64,000 nucleotides of DNA from Orrella marina (GCF_003058465.1 NZ_CP028901.1:3224001-3288000); one strand, 5' to 3'. Positions 38,421-47,561 are shown, counted from the stretch's first letter. Numbers and translations are program-made. Notes: generated from the letters alone by a model not told the origin.

Positions 38421-38607
38421 CAACCAGCGCGCCGTCCAGTGACGTAAGCAGAAATTGTTAGCTTGGTGATAGCAATTCGGAGCGTGAGCTGGATTCCATC
38501 ATCAGCGAGGCCCCGAATGCTCGGGAATAAGTCATACTGAAATGAGAACCCGACACGAACGCGTTCAGTCTGATACTTGCTTGATGACTTTCATGGTTAA
38601 TGAGAAT

Positions 38608-39069
38608 TCAGACCAGCAACCACCAGGCACAGACTAATGCTCCCAGGACACCGAGGGTAAGAATTGTGCGCAATTTGATCACCCAGACCGGAATGCCAAG
38701 TCTGCCGAACATGGTGATATCCAGTAGCCACTGAATCGCAAACCCTGCCATCAGAATCAGCAACCCGATGTCTGCCGGCATGATGGGAGCCGCAGCGACC
38801 CAGCCGATCAACGCCGGCACGACACTCCAGCAGAACATGGCGCTTCTCGGTGCATTGGGTAGCGTGACGGCCAGTCCCCACCAGATCGCGCCTACAAACG
38901 ATAGAATCACCGCACCGTACGTGTTCAGGATGAACAACGAAATCACGGGAGCGAAATCGAGTTCAGCGAGCGGTGAAAGCGCCAGCGCCCAGAACGGGAC
39001 CAGGCCGCCGAGCCCAGTCACCAGCGCCGCAACTGGAATCCGGGATTCAGAGGTTTCAGACAACGACAT
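38608..39069 (-). CDS. DUF3429 membrane protein
   Basis: This 153-residue inner-membrane protein has about five hydrophobic helices and matches the DUF3429/TMEM69-like family (GLGGLVPFWALAL opening, YGAVILSFVGAIWWGLA central motif). Its function is unknown. The ATG at 39069 has GGAG ten bases upstream. It diverges from the DUF455 gene 62 bp away. Confidence 0.85.
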   Translation of the reverse strand: MSLSETSESRIPVAALVTGLGGLVPFWALALSPLAELDFAPVISLFILNTYGAVILSFVGAIWWGLAVTLPNAPRSAMFCWSVVPALIGWVAAAPIMPADIGLLILMAGFAIQWLLDITMFGRLGIPVWVIKLRTILTLGVLGALVCAWWLLV

Positions 39070-39131
39070 TACATGCTCTCCACAGCGAATTCAAAATGTA
39101 GCTTTGACGAGAAACAGACAGGTCAGATCAT

Positions 39132-39962
39132 ATGTCATCGAAAGCAGTCACCATCGGTTTACAGACTGAAGTATTAAGGGAATCCAGGGCTCAAGCCTTG
39201 CACGCACTGTTGACGTCAGACGTTGTCCTCAAGTGTCAGCTGACCCAACAGATCGGAGACGGGAGCGCAATTGATAGTGGTGCGGTCTACGAACCCGACG
39301 CAGTCTTGCCCGGAAGACCTGCAGTGCCTGAGCTCGTCAGTCCGGCAAGGCTGAAGCACCGCGGTGTCCAGACCGTTGAAGGTCGGGCGGTGATGCTGCA
39401 TGCAATCGCCCACATCGAGTTCAATGCGATCAATCTGGCGCTGGATATTGTTTGGCGATTCTCTGGACTGCCTGACGCTTTTTACAGAGACTGGTTGCGC
39501 GTTGCGCGTGAAGAAGCTTCACACTTTACGATGTTGCGACAACACCTGCTGTCACTGGGATATGACTATGGTGACTTCCCCGCCCACGATGGGCTATGGG
39601 AGATGGCTGTCAAGACATCGGATGATCTGCTGGGGCGATTGGCGATGGTTCCCAGAACGCTTGAAGCAAGAGGGCTGGATGCATCTCCGCCGATTCGTCA
39701 GAAGCTTTACCAGGCGGGTGATCTGCGTGGTGCCGAGATTCTTGATGTGATTCTGCGCGAAGAGATCGGTCATGTCGCGATCGGCAACCGCTGGTATCAC
39801 TGGTGCTGTGAGCAACGAGGGCTGGACAGTGAGCAGGCAGAACAGGTTCTACGACAGAAATACTCGGCCCCCAGAGTACGGGGGCCGTTCAACCTGCAGG
39901 CTCGTCGCGAAGCCGGCTTTGATGAGGCTGAGCTATCGCGACTGGTTCAGCAAGACACCTGA
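39132..39962 (+). CDS. DUF455 ferritin-like protein
   Basis: This 276-residue protein of the DUF455 family is a predicted ferritin-like four-helix di-iron protein. Candidate metal ligands are the helix motifs AHIEFNAINLALD, AREEASHFTMLRQH and ILREEIGHVAIGNRWYHW, which contain paired E-x-x-H elements. The biochemical role is unknown. It ends tail to tail with leuA, the two stop codons forming a single TGATCA hexamer. Confidence 0.85.
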   Translation: MSSKAVTIGLQTEVLRESRAQALHALLTSDVVLKCQLTQQIGDGSAIDSGAVYEPDAVLPGRPAVPELVSPARLKHRGVQTVEGRAVMLHAIAHIEFNAINLALDIVWRFSGLPDAFYRDWLRVAREEASHFTMLRQHLLSLGYDYGDFPAHDGLWEMAVKTSDDLLGRLAMVPRTLEARGLDASPPIRQKLYQAGDLRGAEILDVILREEIGHVAIGNRWYHWCCEQRGLDSEQAEQVLRQKYSAPRVRGPFNLQARREAGFDEAELSRLVQQDT

Positions 39963-41675
39963 TCAGGCGGTCGTGCTGGTTGTGCTGGCCTCCACAGCCT
40001 CCATGCCGTTTTCCTGAATGTAACGGTTCACTGCGCTGAGAACGGCTTTGAACGAAGCAGTCACGATATCGACATCTACGCCGACACCGAATCCTGGCAG
40101 CGAGTCACCGATCTTGACTTCTACATAGCAGGCCGCCCGCGTTTCTGTCCCAGTCCCGATGGCATGCTCGTGGTAGTCCACAATCCGTACGGGCAGGCTC
40201 AGGCTGTTGACGAAGGCCGAAATTGCCCCGTCGCCTTGTCCGCTCAGGGATTGACGCTGGCCGTTGACATCGAATTCTGCATCAATCGAAAAGTGTTGTC
40301 CTTGCGCAGCAGATGGATCACCTGTGATGCGATGTTTGATCAGCTTCCAGGGGCTGCTCTTGCCCAGATACTCCTTGAAGAACAGGCTGTATACATCGTC
40401 GGATGTGACTTCACGGCCTGTCTCGTCGGTTACGCGCTGGATGGCCCGACTGAACTCGATCTGCAGGCGGCGAGGCAACACCAGCCCGTGCTCTTGCTCG
40501 AGCAGATAGGACACACCACCCTTGCCTGACTGGCTGTTTACGCGAATGACTGCGTCGTACGTACGGCCAAGGTCAGCCGGATCGATCGGCAGATAGGGAA
40601 CCTCCCATACTGCGTCTGGCTTTTGCTGGGCCAGTCCTTTCTTGATCGCATCCTGGTGTGACCCGGAAAATGCTGTAAACACCAAGTCCCCGACATAGGG
40701 GTGACGCGGATGAACAGGCAACTGGTTACAGTACTCGACGCAACGGCGCACTTCGTCAATGTCCGAGAAGTCGAGCCCGGGATGGATTCCCTGTGTGTAG
40801 AGGTTAAGCGCTAACGTGACGAGATCCACGTTGCCGGTACGCTCACCGTTCCCGAAAAGGCATCCCTCGACCCTGTCCGCACCAGCCATCATGGCCAGTT
40901 CGGCTGCAGCCACGGCTGTGCCGCGATCATTGTGAGGGTGGACGCTGATGACGATGCTGTCACGCTTGTTCAGGCGTGTGTGCATGAATTCCACCTGGTC
41001 CGCGTACATGTTCGGCGTTGTCGCCTCTACAGTGGCTGGCAGGTTGAACACAATCTTCTTTTGCGGGGTGGGTTTCCACACCTCGGTTACCGCGTTGCAG
41101 ACGTCCAGGGCAAACTCAGGCTCGGTGGTGCTGAACACTTCAGGCGAATACTCGTAGTACCAGTCGGTCTCTGGATGCTTGGCCATGTTTTCCATCACCC
41201 AGCGAGTGCCGTCAACGGCGACTTGTTTGACCTCGTCGCGGGACATGTTGAACACAATTTTGCGAAACGCCGGGGCGCAGGCGTTGTAGAGGTGGATCAT
41301 GGCCTTCTTGGCGCCAGCCGCGGCTTCGACCGTGCGTTCGATCAGCTCTGGACGTGACTGGGTAAGGGCAATGATGGTGACGTCTTCAGGGATCCTGTTT
41401 TCGTCAACGAGCTTGCGCACGAAGTCGAAGTCTGTCTGCGAAGCCGACGGAAAGCCGACCTCGATCTCCTTGAGGCCAGTCTTGATCAGCATCTCGAAAA
41501 AGCGCAGCTTGCGCTCGACGCTCATGGGCTCGATCAGGGACTGGTTGCCATCACGCAAGTCGGTGCTCATCCAGACTGGAGGATGAGTGATGCGCTTGCT
41601 TGGCCAGGTTCGCTCAGAAAAGTCTTTTGTGAACGGCTTGAAGGGAATGTATTTCTTGGATGGGTCGGTCAACAT
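39963..41675 (-). CDS. leuA: 2-isopropylmalate synthase, long form
   Basis: This enzyme of about 570 residues catalyses the first committed step of leucine synthesis from 2-oxoisovalerate and acetyl-CoA. It shows the catalytic [11 protein letters not shown] motif near residue 40, the [12 protein letters not shown] metal-site motif near residue 250 and a C-terminal regulatory (leucine-binding) domain. It belongs to the longer subgroup found in Burkholderiales. The start at 41675 has AGAGAGG upstream. The frame continues further but that part is leader sequence. A leucine-rich leader peptide lies 145 bp upstream, suggesting leucine-dependent attenuation. Confidence 0.95.
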   Translation of the reverse strand: MLTDPSKKYIPFKPFTKDFSERTWPSKRITHPPVWMSTDLRDGNQSLIEPMSVERKLRFFEMLIKTGLKEIEVGFPSASQTDFDFVRKLVDENRIPEDVTIIALTQSRPELIERTVEAAAGAKKAMIHLYNACAPAFRKIVFNMSRDEVKQVAVDGTRWVMENMAKHPETDWYYEYSPEVFSTTEPEFALDVCNAVTEVWKPTPQKKIVFNLPATVEATTPNMYADQVEFMHTRLNKRDSIVISVHPHNDRGTAVAAAELAMMAGADRVEGCLFGNGERTGNVDLVTLALNLYTQGIHPGLDFSDIDEVRRCVEYCNQLPVHPRHPYVGDLVFTAFSGSHQDAIKKGLAQQKPDAVWEVPYLPIDPADLGRTYDAVIRVNSQSGKGGVSYLLEQEHGLVLPRRLQIEFSRAIQRVTDETGREVTSDDVYSLFFKEYLGKSSPWKLIKHRITGDPSAAQGQHFSIDAEFDVNGQRQSLSGQGDGAISAFVNSLSLPVRIVDYHEHAIGTGTETRAACYVEVKIGDSLPGFGVGVDVDIVTASFKAVLSAVNRYIQENGMEAVEASTTSTTA

Positions 41676-41688
41676 GGAATCCTCTCTC

Positions 41689-41705
41689 GCCCCGATCGGC
41701 GGGGC
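41689..41705 (-). promoter_or_regulatory. GC-rich hairpin next to the leuA ribosome binding site
   Basis: GCCCCG and CGGGGC form a 6 bp stem around a 5-base loop, ending only a few bases upstream of the leuA AGAGAGG site on the minus strand. There is no U-tract. It could be the last element of a leader-controlled switch affecting ribosome access. Confidence 0.35.
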
Positions 41706-41788
41706 CAACTGGCAACGATTTAAATGTGAATGGTTTTGAACTGGAGTGTGCCCGCGAGCGCACGAATCGTGCATCACCGCACAGGTGT

Positions 41789-41825
41789 GGCACTAGGCTG
41801 CCGGACTTGCCACGGGGCACTAGGC
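41789..41825 (-). repeat. Two direct copies of GGCACTAGGC at the leuA leader stop codon
   Basis: Identical 10 bp copies at 41789-41798 and 41816-41825 (plus-strand sequence) flank the segment just after the leader peptide; the second contains the leader's stop codon. Each copy can pair with nearby GC-rich segments, so the two may compete in alternative RNA structures. Confidence 0.5.
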
Positions 41826-41885
41826 CCGGCAACCGATCGCTAGTAGTAGGGATAGGGAGTTGGTGGCGAGGGTTGCCGAAGACAT
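41820..41885 (-). CDS. Candidate leucine leader peptide of leuA
   Basis: An ATG frame of 21 codons upstream of leuA contains the run NSLSLLLAIGC with four CUA leucine codons (three consecutive) plus one CUC. CUA is rare in this GC-rich sequence. The layout (short peptide rich in the pathway's amino acid, encoded by rare codons, 145 bp before the biosynthetic gene, followed by repeats and hairpins) is that of an amino-acid attenuation leader. The ribosome binding site is weak (GGGAC). Expression is not proven, but the codon pattern is unlikely by chance. Confidence 0.6.
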   Translation of the reverse strand: MSSATLATNSLSLLLAIGCRA

Positions 41886-42023
41886 GGCGTCCCGTGCGCT
41901 GGTCGAAGCACACTGACGAGCAAAAGCCGACAGCGTTGCTGCCTGTGCAATCATCTCGCGAGGACCCATTGAGGTATTCATGTCTATAGCAAAACATATT
42001 CTGAGGAAAAATGCAAGTTTGAT

Positions 42024-42092
42024 CGGGTCATTGACCCGAGCTTGCTGCCCGTTTGCGGGTCTCAGGCCACATCGTGTTCGGACGTGCGGGTC
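42024..42092. repeat. CGGGTC/GACCCG repeat cluster
   Basis: CGGGTC occurs at 42024-42029, 42056-42061 and 42087-42092, and its complement GACCCG at 42033-42038. The first two form a tight hairpin with a 3-base loop; the complement can alternatively pair with the copy at 42056. On the minus strand this lies downstream of the membrane protein gene and upstream of the leuA leader, so it could be a terminator, a leader element or both. Confidence 0.4.
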
Positions 42093-42166
42093 GGATCCAC
42101 GACACCAGTCAGAACCTTCATCTCCCGACCATGACTGGAACGGGAATCAGATGATGGCGATCTCGC

Positions 42167-42847
42167 TTACAAGCTGGGTTCGCTGCGTGTCCTGGGCTCA
42201 GCACGGATCGTCGGTGGGTCCTTGCGCTCGCCGCTTTCTGTTGCACGCGAGTCGATAACGGGCTCTGGCCGAGTCTGTGGTGTGTCAGCGTCGCGCATGT
42301 TGAACGAGGGTGGCTTGCTTGCAGAAGCCAGCGCAAGCGCCTGTGCCTGTGCCATCGCAAGTTTGCGTACCCGCCCCGAACCAAGCTGCTGACGCGTGGT
42401 GATCAGATCGCCGACCGTGACCGGGTCCGCGCTCTCGTCCCAGACCCAGCGAAGTACCTGGATGCCTTCCACCGAGAGTGTGTTTGCGAGTCTCTGTACA
42501 TCTGCAACGGGCACCAGGACGGTTCGGGAACGTTTCTGGCTGTTGATCAGCCAGGTGCGCGTGACTGAAAGTACAATCAGACTCAGAATGGCGACCACAC
42601 CCCACCAAAGGTATGGGTTGATATCGGTCATGATCCTGACGAACTCAGGTCCCAGGGACTTTAGACCGTCGTAGCGAATCATCCCGCCCAGCCGCAATAT
42701 TTGCTGGGCAATCCAGACCCAGATGATGACGACTGCAGCGATGACACCCGCCTGTAACAGGCGGGTGGGCAGCAGAAGTTTTCTGATGGTGGTGCTCAGG
42801 GACCGGGTATCGTCCCGGCTTGTGGTCGATCGGCTATTTGTTTGCAT
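42167..42847 (-). CDS. Membrane protein of unknown function
   Basis: This 226-residue protein has two membrane helices (about residues 31-54 and 78-102), a central soluble part with an alpha/beta look (VPVADVQRLANTLSVEGIQVLRWVWDE) and a polar, Pro/Glu/Arg-rich C-terminus. I do not recognise the family. Its start codon lies only 15 bp from the divergent rpoN start, so the two promoters must overlap each other's coding sequence or start regions. Confidence 0.68.
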   Translation of the reverse strand: MQTNSRSTTSRDDTRSLSTTIRKLLLPTRLLQAGVIAAVVIIWVWIAQQILRLGGMIRYDGLKSLGPEFVRIMTDINPYLWWGVVAILSLIVLSVTRTWLINSQKRSRTVLVPVADVQRLANTLSVEGIQVLRWVWDESADPVTVGDLITTRQQLGSGRVRKLAMAQAQALALASASKPPSFNMRDADTPQTRPEPVIDSRATESGERKDPPTIRAEPRTRSEPSL

Positions 42848-42862
42848 CGGATTAATTCACTA

Positions 42863-44290
42863 ATGAGTCGTCAGTCTCTCGAGCTTCGCATGGGTCAGCA
42901 TTTGACGCTGACCCCCGCATTGCAGCAGTCTATACGATTGTTGCAACTTTCTACGCTCGATCTTGAACTTGAGGTGGCACGGGCCCTTGCAGAGAACCCT
43001 CTGCTTGACACGCCGGAGCCGTCTGAAGCCGCAGATACCGGAACGGACGGCAATGACATACCCGTGCAGACCATTGAGGCCGAACCATCGCCACAAACGG
43101 CAGCCGAGACGCCCGCAGGCGGTTTGCGACGTGAGCGCGATGATGAGCAACTCGAACGACCTGAGTCTGCGGGTGAGATATCCTTGCGCGAGCACTTGTT
43201 ACAACAACTGGGGACGACCCATGTCAGCGAACGCGATGCCGCGCTGGTGTCGTTGCTGATCGACGATCTGAACGATGACGGCATGATGGAGTCCTCATTG
43301 CCAGAAGTGCTGTCCATGCTGGATCCGCAAACCGGTGTTGAACTGGATGAGCTTGCTGCTGCGCTGCGGCTGCTTCAGTCCTTCGATCCGCCGGGTGTTG
43401 GTGCACGGGATTTGTCCGAGTGTCTGCTGCTGCAACTGGAACAACCGGATCTCGCCGTGTTGCCGGTGTTCGCCGATGAACAGGTGCTTGCGCTGGGCCG
43501 GGAGATTTGCCAGCATCACCTTGACACGCTGGCAACGGGTAATCTTGGCCGTTTGCGCGAACAGCTTGACTGCCCTGCTGACTTGTTGCAACAAGCCTGT
43601 ACAGGCATACGGCGCCTGAACCCCCGTCCCGCAAGCCAGTGGACACGTCCAGCCGCTGATTTTGCTGTGCCCGATGTGATTGCGCGACGAACTGCCAAGG
43701 GGTGGCAGATCCAGCTCAATGAGTCAGTGGTTCCTAAATTGTGTATCAACGAAGTCTATGCCCAGGCGCTTGGCTCAGCCCGAAGCGGTGAGCACACTGC
43801 CTTGCACGGGCAGTTGCAGGAAGCAAGATGGCTGATTCGCAACGTGTCGCAGCGATTCGAGACAATCATGCGAGTTTCTCAGGCGATTGCCGACCACCAG
43901 CAAGCGTTCTTTGATGAGGGATGGGGAGCCATTCGTCCCCTGACGTTGCGAGAAATTTCTGGAGAACTAGGGTTGCATGAGTCGACGGTTTCCAGAGCGA
44001 CTACTCAGAAGTTCATGCTGACACCGTTTGGGACGGTGGAGCTCAAGCGATTTTTTGGGGGCGGATTAAGTACCGAGGGTCGGGAGGCTACATCCTCGAC
44101 GGCTGTCCAGAGCAGAATCAAAGGGTTCATTCAGTCCGAGGATCGTGCCAAACCTCTTTCGGATGCACAGTTGGTCAAACTGCTTGAGGAGCAGGGCATC
44201 ACGATTGCCCGGCGGACCGTGGCGAAGTATCGGGAACAGATGCGTATTCCGACGGCATCACTGCGTAAGTCCCAGGCATCGATTGTCTGA
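42863..44290 (+). CDS. rpoN: RNA polymerase sigma-54 factor
   Basis: This sigma-54 of about 475 residues is used for promoters needing enhancer-binding ATPases. Region I is Gln/Leu-rich (SLELRMGQHLTLTPALQQSIRLLQLS), followed by an acidic region II, the core-binding domain, the helix-turn-helix (LGLHESTVSRATTQKF) and the RpoN box ARRTVAKYRE near residues 449-458. Length is normal. The usual lptB and hpf neighbours are absent. The ATG at 42863 has no clear Shine-Dalgarno sequence; a TTG at 42842 would overlap the divergent gene. Confidence 0.95.
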   Translation: MSRQSLELRMGQHLTLTPALQQSIRLLQLSTLDLELEVARALAENPLLDTPEPSEAADTGTDGNDIPVQTIEAEPSPQTAAETPAGGLRRERDDEQLERPESAGEISLREHLLQQLGTTHVSERDAALVSLLIDDLNDDGMMESSLPEVLSMLDPQTGVELDELAAALRLLQSFDPPGVGARDLSECLLLQLEQPDLAVLPVFADEQVLALGREICQHHLDTLATGNLGRLREQLDCPADLLQQACTGIRRLNPRPASQWTRPAADFAVPDVIARRTAKGWQIQLNESVVPKLCINEVYAQALGSARSGEHTALHGQLQEARWLIRNVSQRFETIMRVSQAIADHQQAFFDEGWGAIRPLTLREISGELGLHESTVSRATTQKFMLTPFGTVELKRFFGGGLSTEGREATSSTAVQSRIKGFIQSEDRAKPLSDAQLVKLLEEQGITIARRTVAKYREQMRIPTASLRKSQASIV

Positions 44291-44322
44291 GCAAGGAAGG
44301 CGGTAGGTGACACCGGTCCAGA

Positions 44323-44354
44323 CGTCGTAACAAGGCCGTGACGGCCTCACGACG
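44323..44354. terminator. Two-tier hairpin between rpoN and a convergent gene
   Basis: The outer stem is CGTCGT with ACGACG, the inner stem AGGCCG with CGGCCT around a TGA loop, with a small internal loop. All pairs are Watson-Crick, so it would fold on either strand. It lies 33 bp after the rpoN stop and 47 bp beyond the end of the convergent gene. No U-tract is seen. Confidence 0.45.
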
Positions 44355-44400
44355 GGAACGACAGGGGTCAGAGAGCTTGCAAGGTGAGTGACCCGCCTTG

Positions 44401-45072
44401 TCAGGCACCACCGCCAGAGGGACCAAAACCCTGCTGGGCCGGGCAGTGGCGGTAACGTCCCCAGGCATTGTTCGGCCCACAAAACCGCTGGCGAGCCTGC
44501 TCGATACATCCCGGCCGACTGAAAAAGCCAACCGAGTCGCAGGCACGGATTGCCTCATCAAGTGCTTGCTGCCAGTTGCCAGGAGCCGAGCCACCCTGTG
44601 TGTTGCCGCTTCCCCCCTGCTGTCTGGCAATGTCTCCGACCCGATCATTCGCGGAAGATCCACCGCCGCCCTGCGTGACGTCTAAGGTCGCAATGTCTGA
44701 AGAACCGTCACTGAGTCCGGCACCCGCTTGATTGAGCACATCAGCGATAGTGAAACTCTGACTGCCGATCGCCAGTGACACCATCGGATCGAGGTTCGAG
44801 TCAAACAGAGAGACAGCCTGAATTTCCCACATTGGCTGAATCCGGTTCTGTGGAACGCCGAGCGTGCCGTCAGTTAGCGGCTGCGGCGCAATGCCGGCAA
44901 GGGGCCGACCAGATGCGTCCAGAACCTGCTCAGTATTCAGTCCTGCGTTTGTGCGTGTACCTTCGTCGACAACAGGCGCTTCGCTGACCAGCCAGTTGCC
45001 CACGACCATTCCCGCCAGAGCAGAACCGGCCATGCAGAACACCACAAAGAAAATCAGGAATCGCCAGGACAT
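44401..45072 (-). CDS. Exported or membrane-anchored protein of unknown function
   Basis: This 223-residue protein has an N-terminal hydrophobic segment (about residues 4-28), probably a signal anchor, and a periplasmic remainder. A Gly/Ser-rich low-complexity linker (about 130-165) leads to a compact C-terminal motif with four Cys residues (RACDSVGFFSRPGCIEQARQ, then RFCGPNNAWGRYRHCP), probably two disulfides. The C-terminal motif has the look of a conserved Burkholderiales family, but I cannot assign a function. Confidence 0.68.
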   Translation of the reverse strand: MSWRFLIFFVVFCMAGSALAGMVVGNWLVSEAPVVDEGTRTNAGLNTEQVLDASGRPLAGIAPQPLTDGTLGVPQNRIQPMWEIQAVSLFDSNLDPMVSLAIGSQSFTIADVLNQAGAGLSDGSSDIATLDVTQGGGGSSANDRVGDIARQQGGSGNTQGGSAPGNWQQALDEAIRACDSVGFFSRPGCIEQARQRFCGPNNAWGRYRHCPAQQGFGPSGGGA

Positions 45073-45148
45073 CTTGGAACATCAACGTTAATAGGTGCGG
45101 GCTTTACGCCTGTCAGCATGAAGCAAGGGGACCTGCCGAGGGTCAGAA

Positions 45149-46768
45149 TCAGCCCGCCTGATCAAACACTTTGCCACCGTGTTCACGCATTGTATGAAAC
45201 TGGATCTGCGGATACCGCTCTTGTGCAACCCGTAGCTGGGCAACAGATGATGCCAGAAACGCGGGCGCATCAACAACATCGTAGGCGATATTTGCCATGT
45301 TTGCATCCAGGAACTTGCGCAATTCCTTCGAGTCTTCTGCCGAAACCCACCGAGCCAGACTGTACCTTGACGGCATCATCCGGGCTTCGACACCGTATTC
45401 TGTTTTAAGGCGATGGGCAACGACCTCAAACTGCAGGACCCCCACTGCGCCAAGCAGCATCGCCCCGCCCGCAGCCTCTGGCCTGAAGACCTGGATGGCA
45501 CCTTCCTCACCGAGTTGCGTCAGCCCTACCCGCAACTGCTTGGTTCGCAACGGATCTTTGACTTCAACTGCCTGGAAGAGCTCAGGCGCAAAGAAGGGTA
45601 ACCCGGTGAAGTGCAGTGTCTCGCCTTCGGTCAGCACGTCGCCCAGGTGCAGTATGCCGTGGTTGGGAATGCCGATGATATCTCCGGCGACCGCGTCTTC
45701 AACCAGTTCGCGACGTTGCGACAGAAATGACACCACATTGTTGGGTCGAATGTCTTTGCCGGTGCGACTCACACGTAACTTCATACCGCGTGTGAAGCGT
45801 CCCGAACTGACCCGCACGAAAGCGACGCGGTCTCGATGGGCAGGATCCATGTTGGCCTGAACCTTGAAAACCACCCCGGTGAACTTGGGTTCATCAGGCT
45901 CGACGGTGCGCTCTAGCGCTTTGCGGGGACCGGGGGAAGGAGCCATCTCGACTAAAGTGTCGAGGACTTCCTGCACCCCGAAGTTGTTGATGGCCGAGCC
46001 GAAGAGAACGGGCGTCTGCCTGCCGTCCAGGAACGCTTGACGGTCAAGGGTCGGGGAAGCCTCCCGGATGAGCTCGATTTCATCGAGTGCCTGAACCCAG
46101 GACTCGTTGAAGCGGTTGCCGATCTCGGGATTGTCCAGACCCTCGATGAAAGCCTGATCGGATTCGTCAAACTTGTTCCGGCCTGCCCGGAACAAGCGCA
46201 TTCGGTCGTGCCGGATATCGAACACGCCACCAAACGCCTTGCCCATGCCAACAGGCCAGGTCAGGGGTACCGCATCCATCTTGAGATGAGACTCGACTTC
46301 GGCAATTAGATCCAGTGGCTGCTTGACCTCTCGATCGAACTTGTTGATGAAGGTGATGATGGGTGTCTGGCGGGCGCGACAGACCTCAAGCAACCGCAAT
46401 GTCTGAGGTTCGACACCGTTGGCGCCGTCGATCACCATCAGTGCCGCGTCGACCGCAGTCAGTACGCGGTACGTGTCTTCCGAGAAGTCTTGGTGACCGG
46501 GGGTGTCGAGAAGATTGATTACGCAATCCTGGTACTCGATCTGCATCACCGATGAGGCCACCGAGATGCCGCGTTGTTTCTCGATTTCCATCCAGTCTGA
46601 GGCGGCGTGGCGTGAGGCTTTGCGTGCCTTGACGCTGCCAGCGATCTGAATGGCACCCGCAAACAGCAGAACCTTCTCGGTCAGTGTTGTTTTACCTGCG
46701 TCTGGGTGGGAGATGATGGCGAAGGTGCGTCTGCGTCTGACTTCATCTGCGACCGATTCTTGGGACAT
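45149..46768 (-). CDS. prfC: Peptide chain release factor 3
   Basis: This translational GTPase of about 539 residues recycles RF1/RF2 from the ribosome. The P-loop is SHPDAGKTTLTE near residues 20-30, switch II is DTPGHQDFSEDTYR, and NKFD is the G4 motif. The RF3 C-terminal domain follows. The ATG at 46768 has AGGA upstream; a longer frame up to 47005 overlaps unrelated repeat-bearing intergenic DNA. Confidence 0.96.
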   Translation of the reverse strand: MSQESVADEVRRRRTFAIISHPDAGKTTLTEKVLLFAGAIQIAGSVKARKASRHAASDWMEIEKQRGISVASSVMQIEYQDCVINLLDTPGHQDFSEDTYRVLTAVDAALMVIDGANGVEPQTLRLLEVCRARQTPIITFINKFDREVKQPLDLIAEVESHLKMDAVPLTWPVGMGKAFGGVFDIRHDRMRLFRAGRNKFDESDQAFIEGLDNPEIGNRFNESWVQALDEIELIREASPTLDRQAFLDGRQTPVLFGSAINNFGVQEVLDTLVEMAPSPGPRKALERTVEPDEPKFTGVVFKVQANMDPAHRDRVAFVRVSSGRFTRGMKLRVSRTGKDIRPNNVVSFLSQRRELVEDAVAGDIIGIPNHGILHLGDVLTEGETLHFTGLPFFAPELFQAVEVKDPLRTKQLRVGLTQLGEEGAIQVFRPEAAGGAMLLGAVGVLQFEVVAHRLKTEYGVEARMMPSRYSLARWVSAEDSKELRKFLDANMANIAYDVVDAPAFLASSVAQLRVAQERYPQIQFHTMREHGGKVFDQAG

Positions 46769-46849
46769 AAGGGGGTCCTGATCTGTTCTGGCTAACTGGG
46801 TTGGCGGTGGCGATTGACGACCGGCGTTGATGACAGACACTGAGCCAAA

Positions 46850-46870
46850 GCCCAAGGCCCAAGGCCCAAA
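46850..46870. repeat. Three tandem GCCCAAG-type heptamers
   Basis: GCCCAAG, GCCCAAG and GCCCAAA follow each other in the region upstream of prfC. A simple short tandem repeat of unknown meaning. Confidence 0.6.
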
Positions 46871-47408
46871 GGCAGGGTAACCTTCTGGCTGGCCAGCTCT
46901 GCGGGCTGTCTGGAGAGAGCAGGTGATCAACAGGCCTGACGCTGGATCCATTCCGGAGGTTCGCCGTCTAAAATGACTGTGAGCGGTGAGGATGCACTTA
47001 ACCATTCAGGTCGGTGGGCGTCATACTCAGTTGATCTCATCACTGAGACGGCAAAGATCGGGTACAGGACAGGCATATTCGGCCCACCCGCACACTCTTT
47101 TTCAAGCACCTGATGATCTGGTAAGCAGGGCTACCTGAACGTGCAACTGGCACAACACCGGATGTGGTCCAGATTGTCACCATAGACCGTCAATGAAAGT
47201 CCGGATTTTAGCACCGCCCAGCTCTTGCTGAGAGTTTGACGCCGGATGCACGACGCTACGCAGAATATCAGCCTGACGGCGGTCAGCAGAAACAGGATTC
47301 CCGGTTTGCCTTCAGCAGGCTCTGGCAGATGCCATCACAGAGACTCGGCATTGGCCACCCTGTCTGTGTTCGCGTCCGGTCAACGCATGAGTGGGACGAT
47401 CAGGTATG

Positions 47409-47422
47409 TTGATTTGCATCAA
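47409..47422. promoter_or_regulatory. Perfect FNR/Anr-type box
   Basis: TTGATTTGCATCAA matches the established FNR/Anr consensus TTGAT-N4-ATCAA at every defined base. It lies 195 bp upstream of the GGDEF-EAL gene start in a non-coding region, a reasonable place for oxygen-dependent control of that gene. No other target is close on the plus strand. Confidence 0.6.
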
Positions 47423-47561
47423 TGAAAATCGGAGCGCACCAGAAATGACAAAGGCGAACAAGTGGTTTTGCGTTTATCGTTAAAGCTGTAGAGGAACGTC
47501 TGTTGAAATGATCGCTGTTGTGGCGATCTGAGTGTTCACAGATAGCAACGTAAAGTTAATC

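Noticed and set aside
42975..42992. TGGCAC...TTGCA sequence resembling a sigma-54 promoter inside rpoN
   Set aside because: Spacing between the -24 and -12 elements is one base too long and it lies within coding sequence.
46927..47109. 60-codon minus-strand frame upstream of prfC
   Set aside because: No recognisable domain and no ribosome binding site; likely chance.
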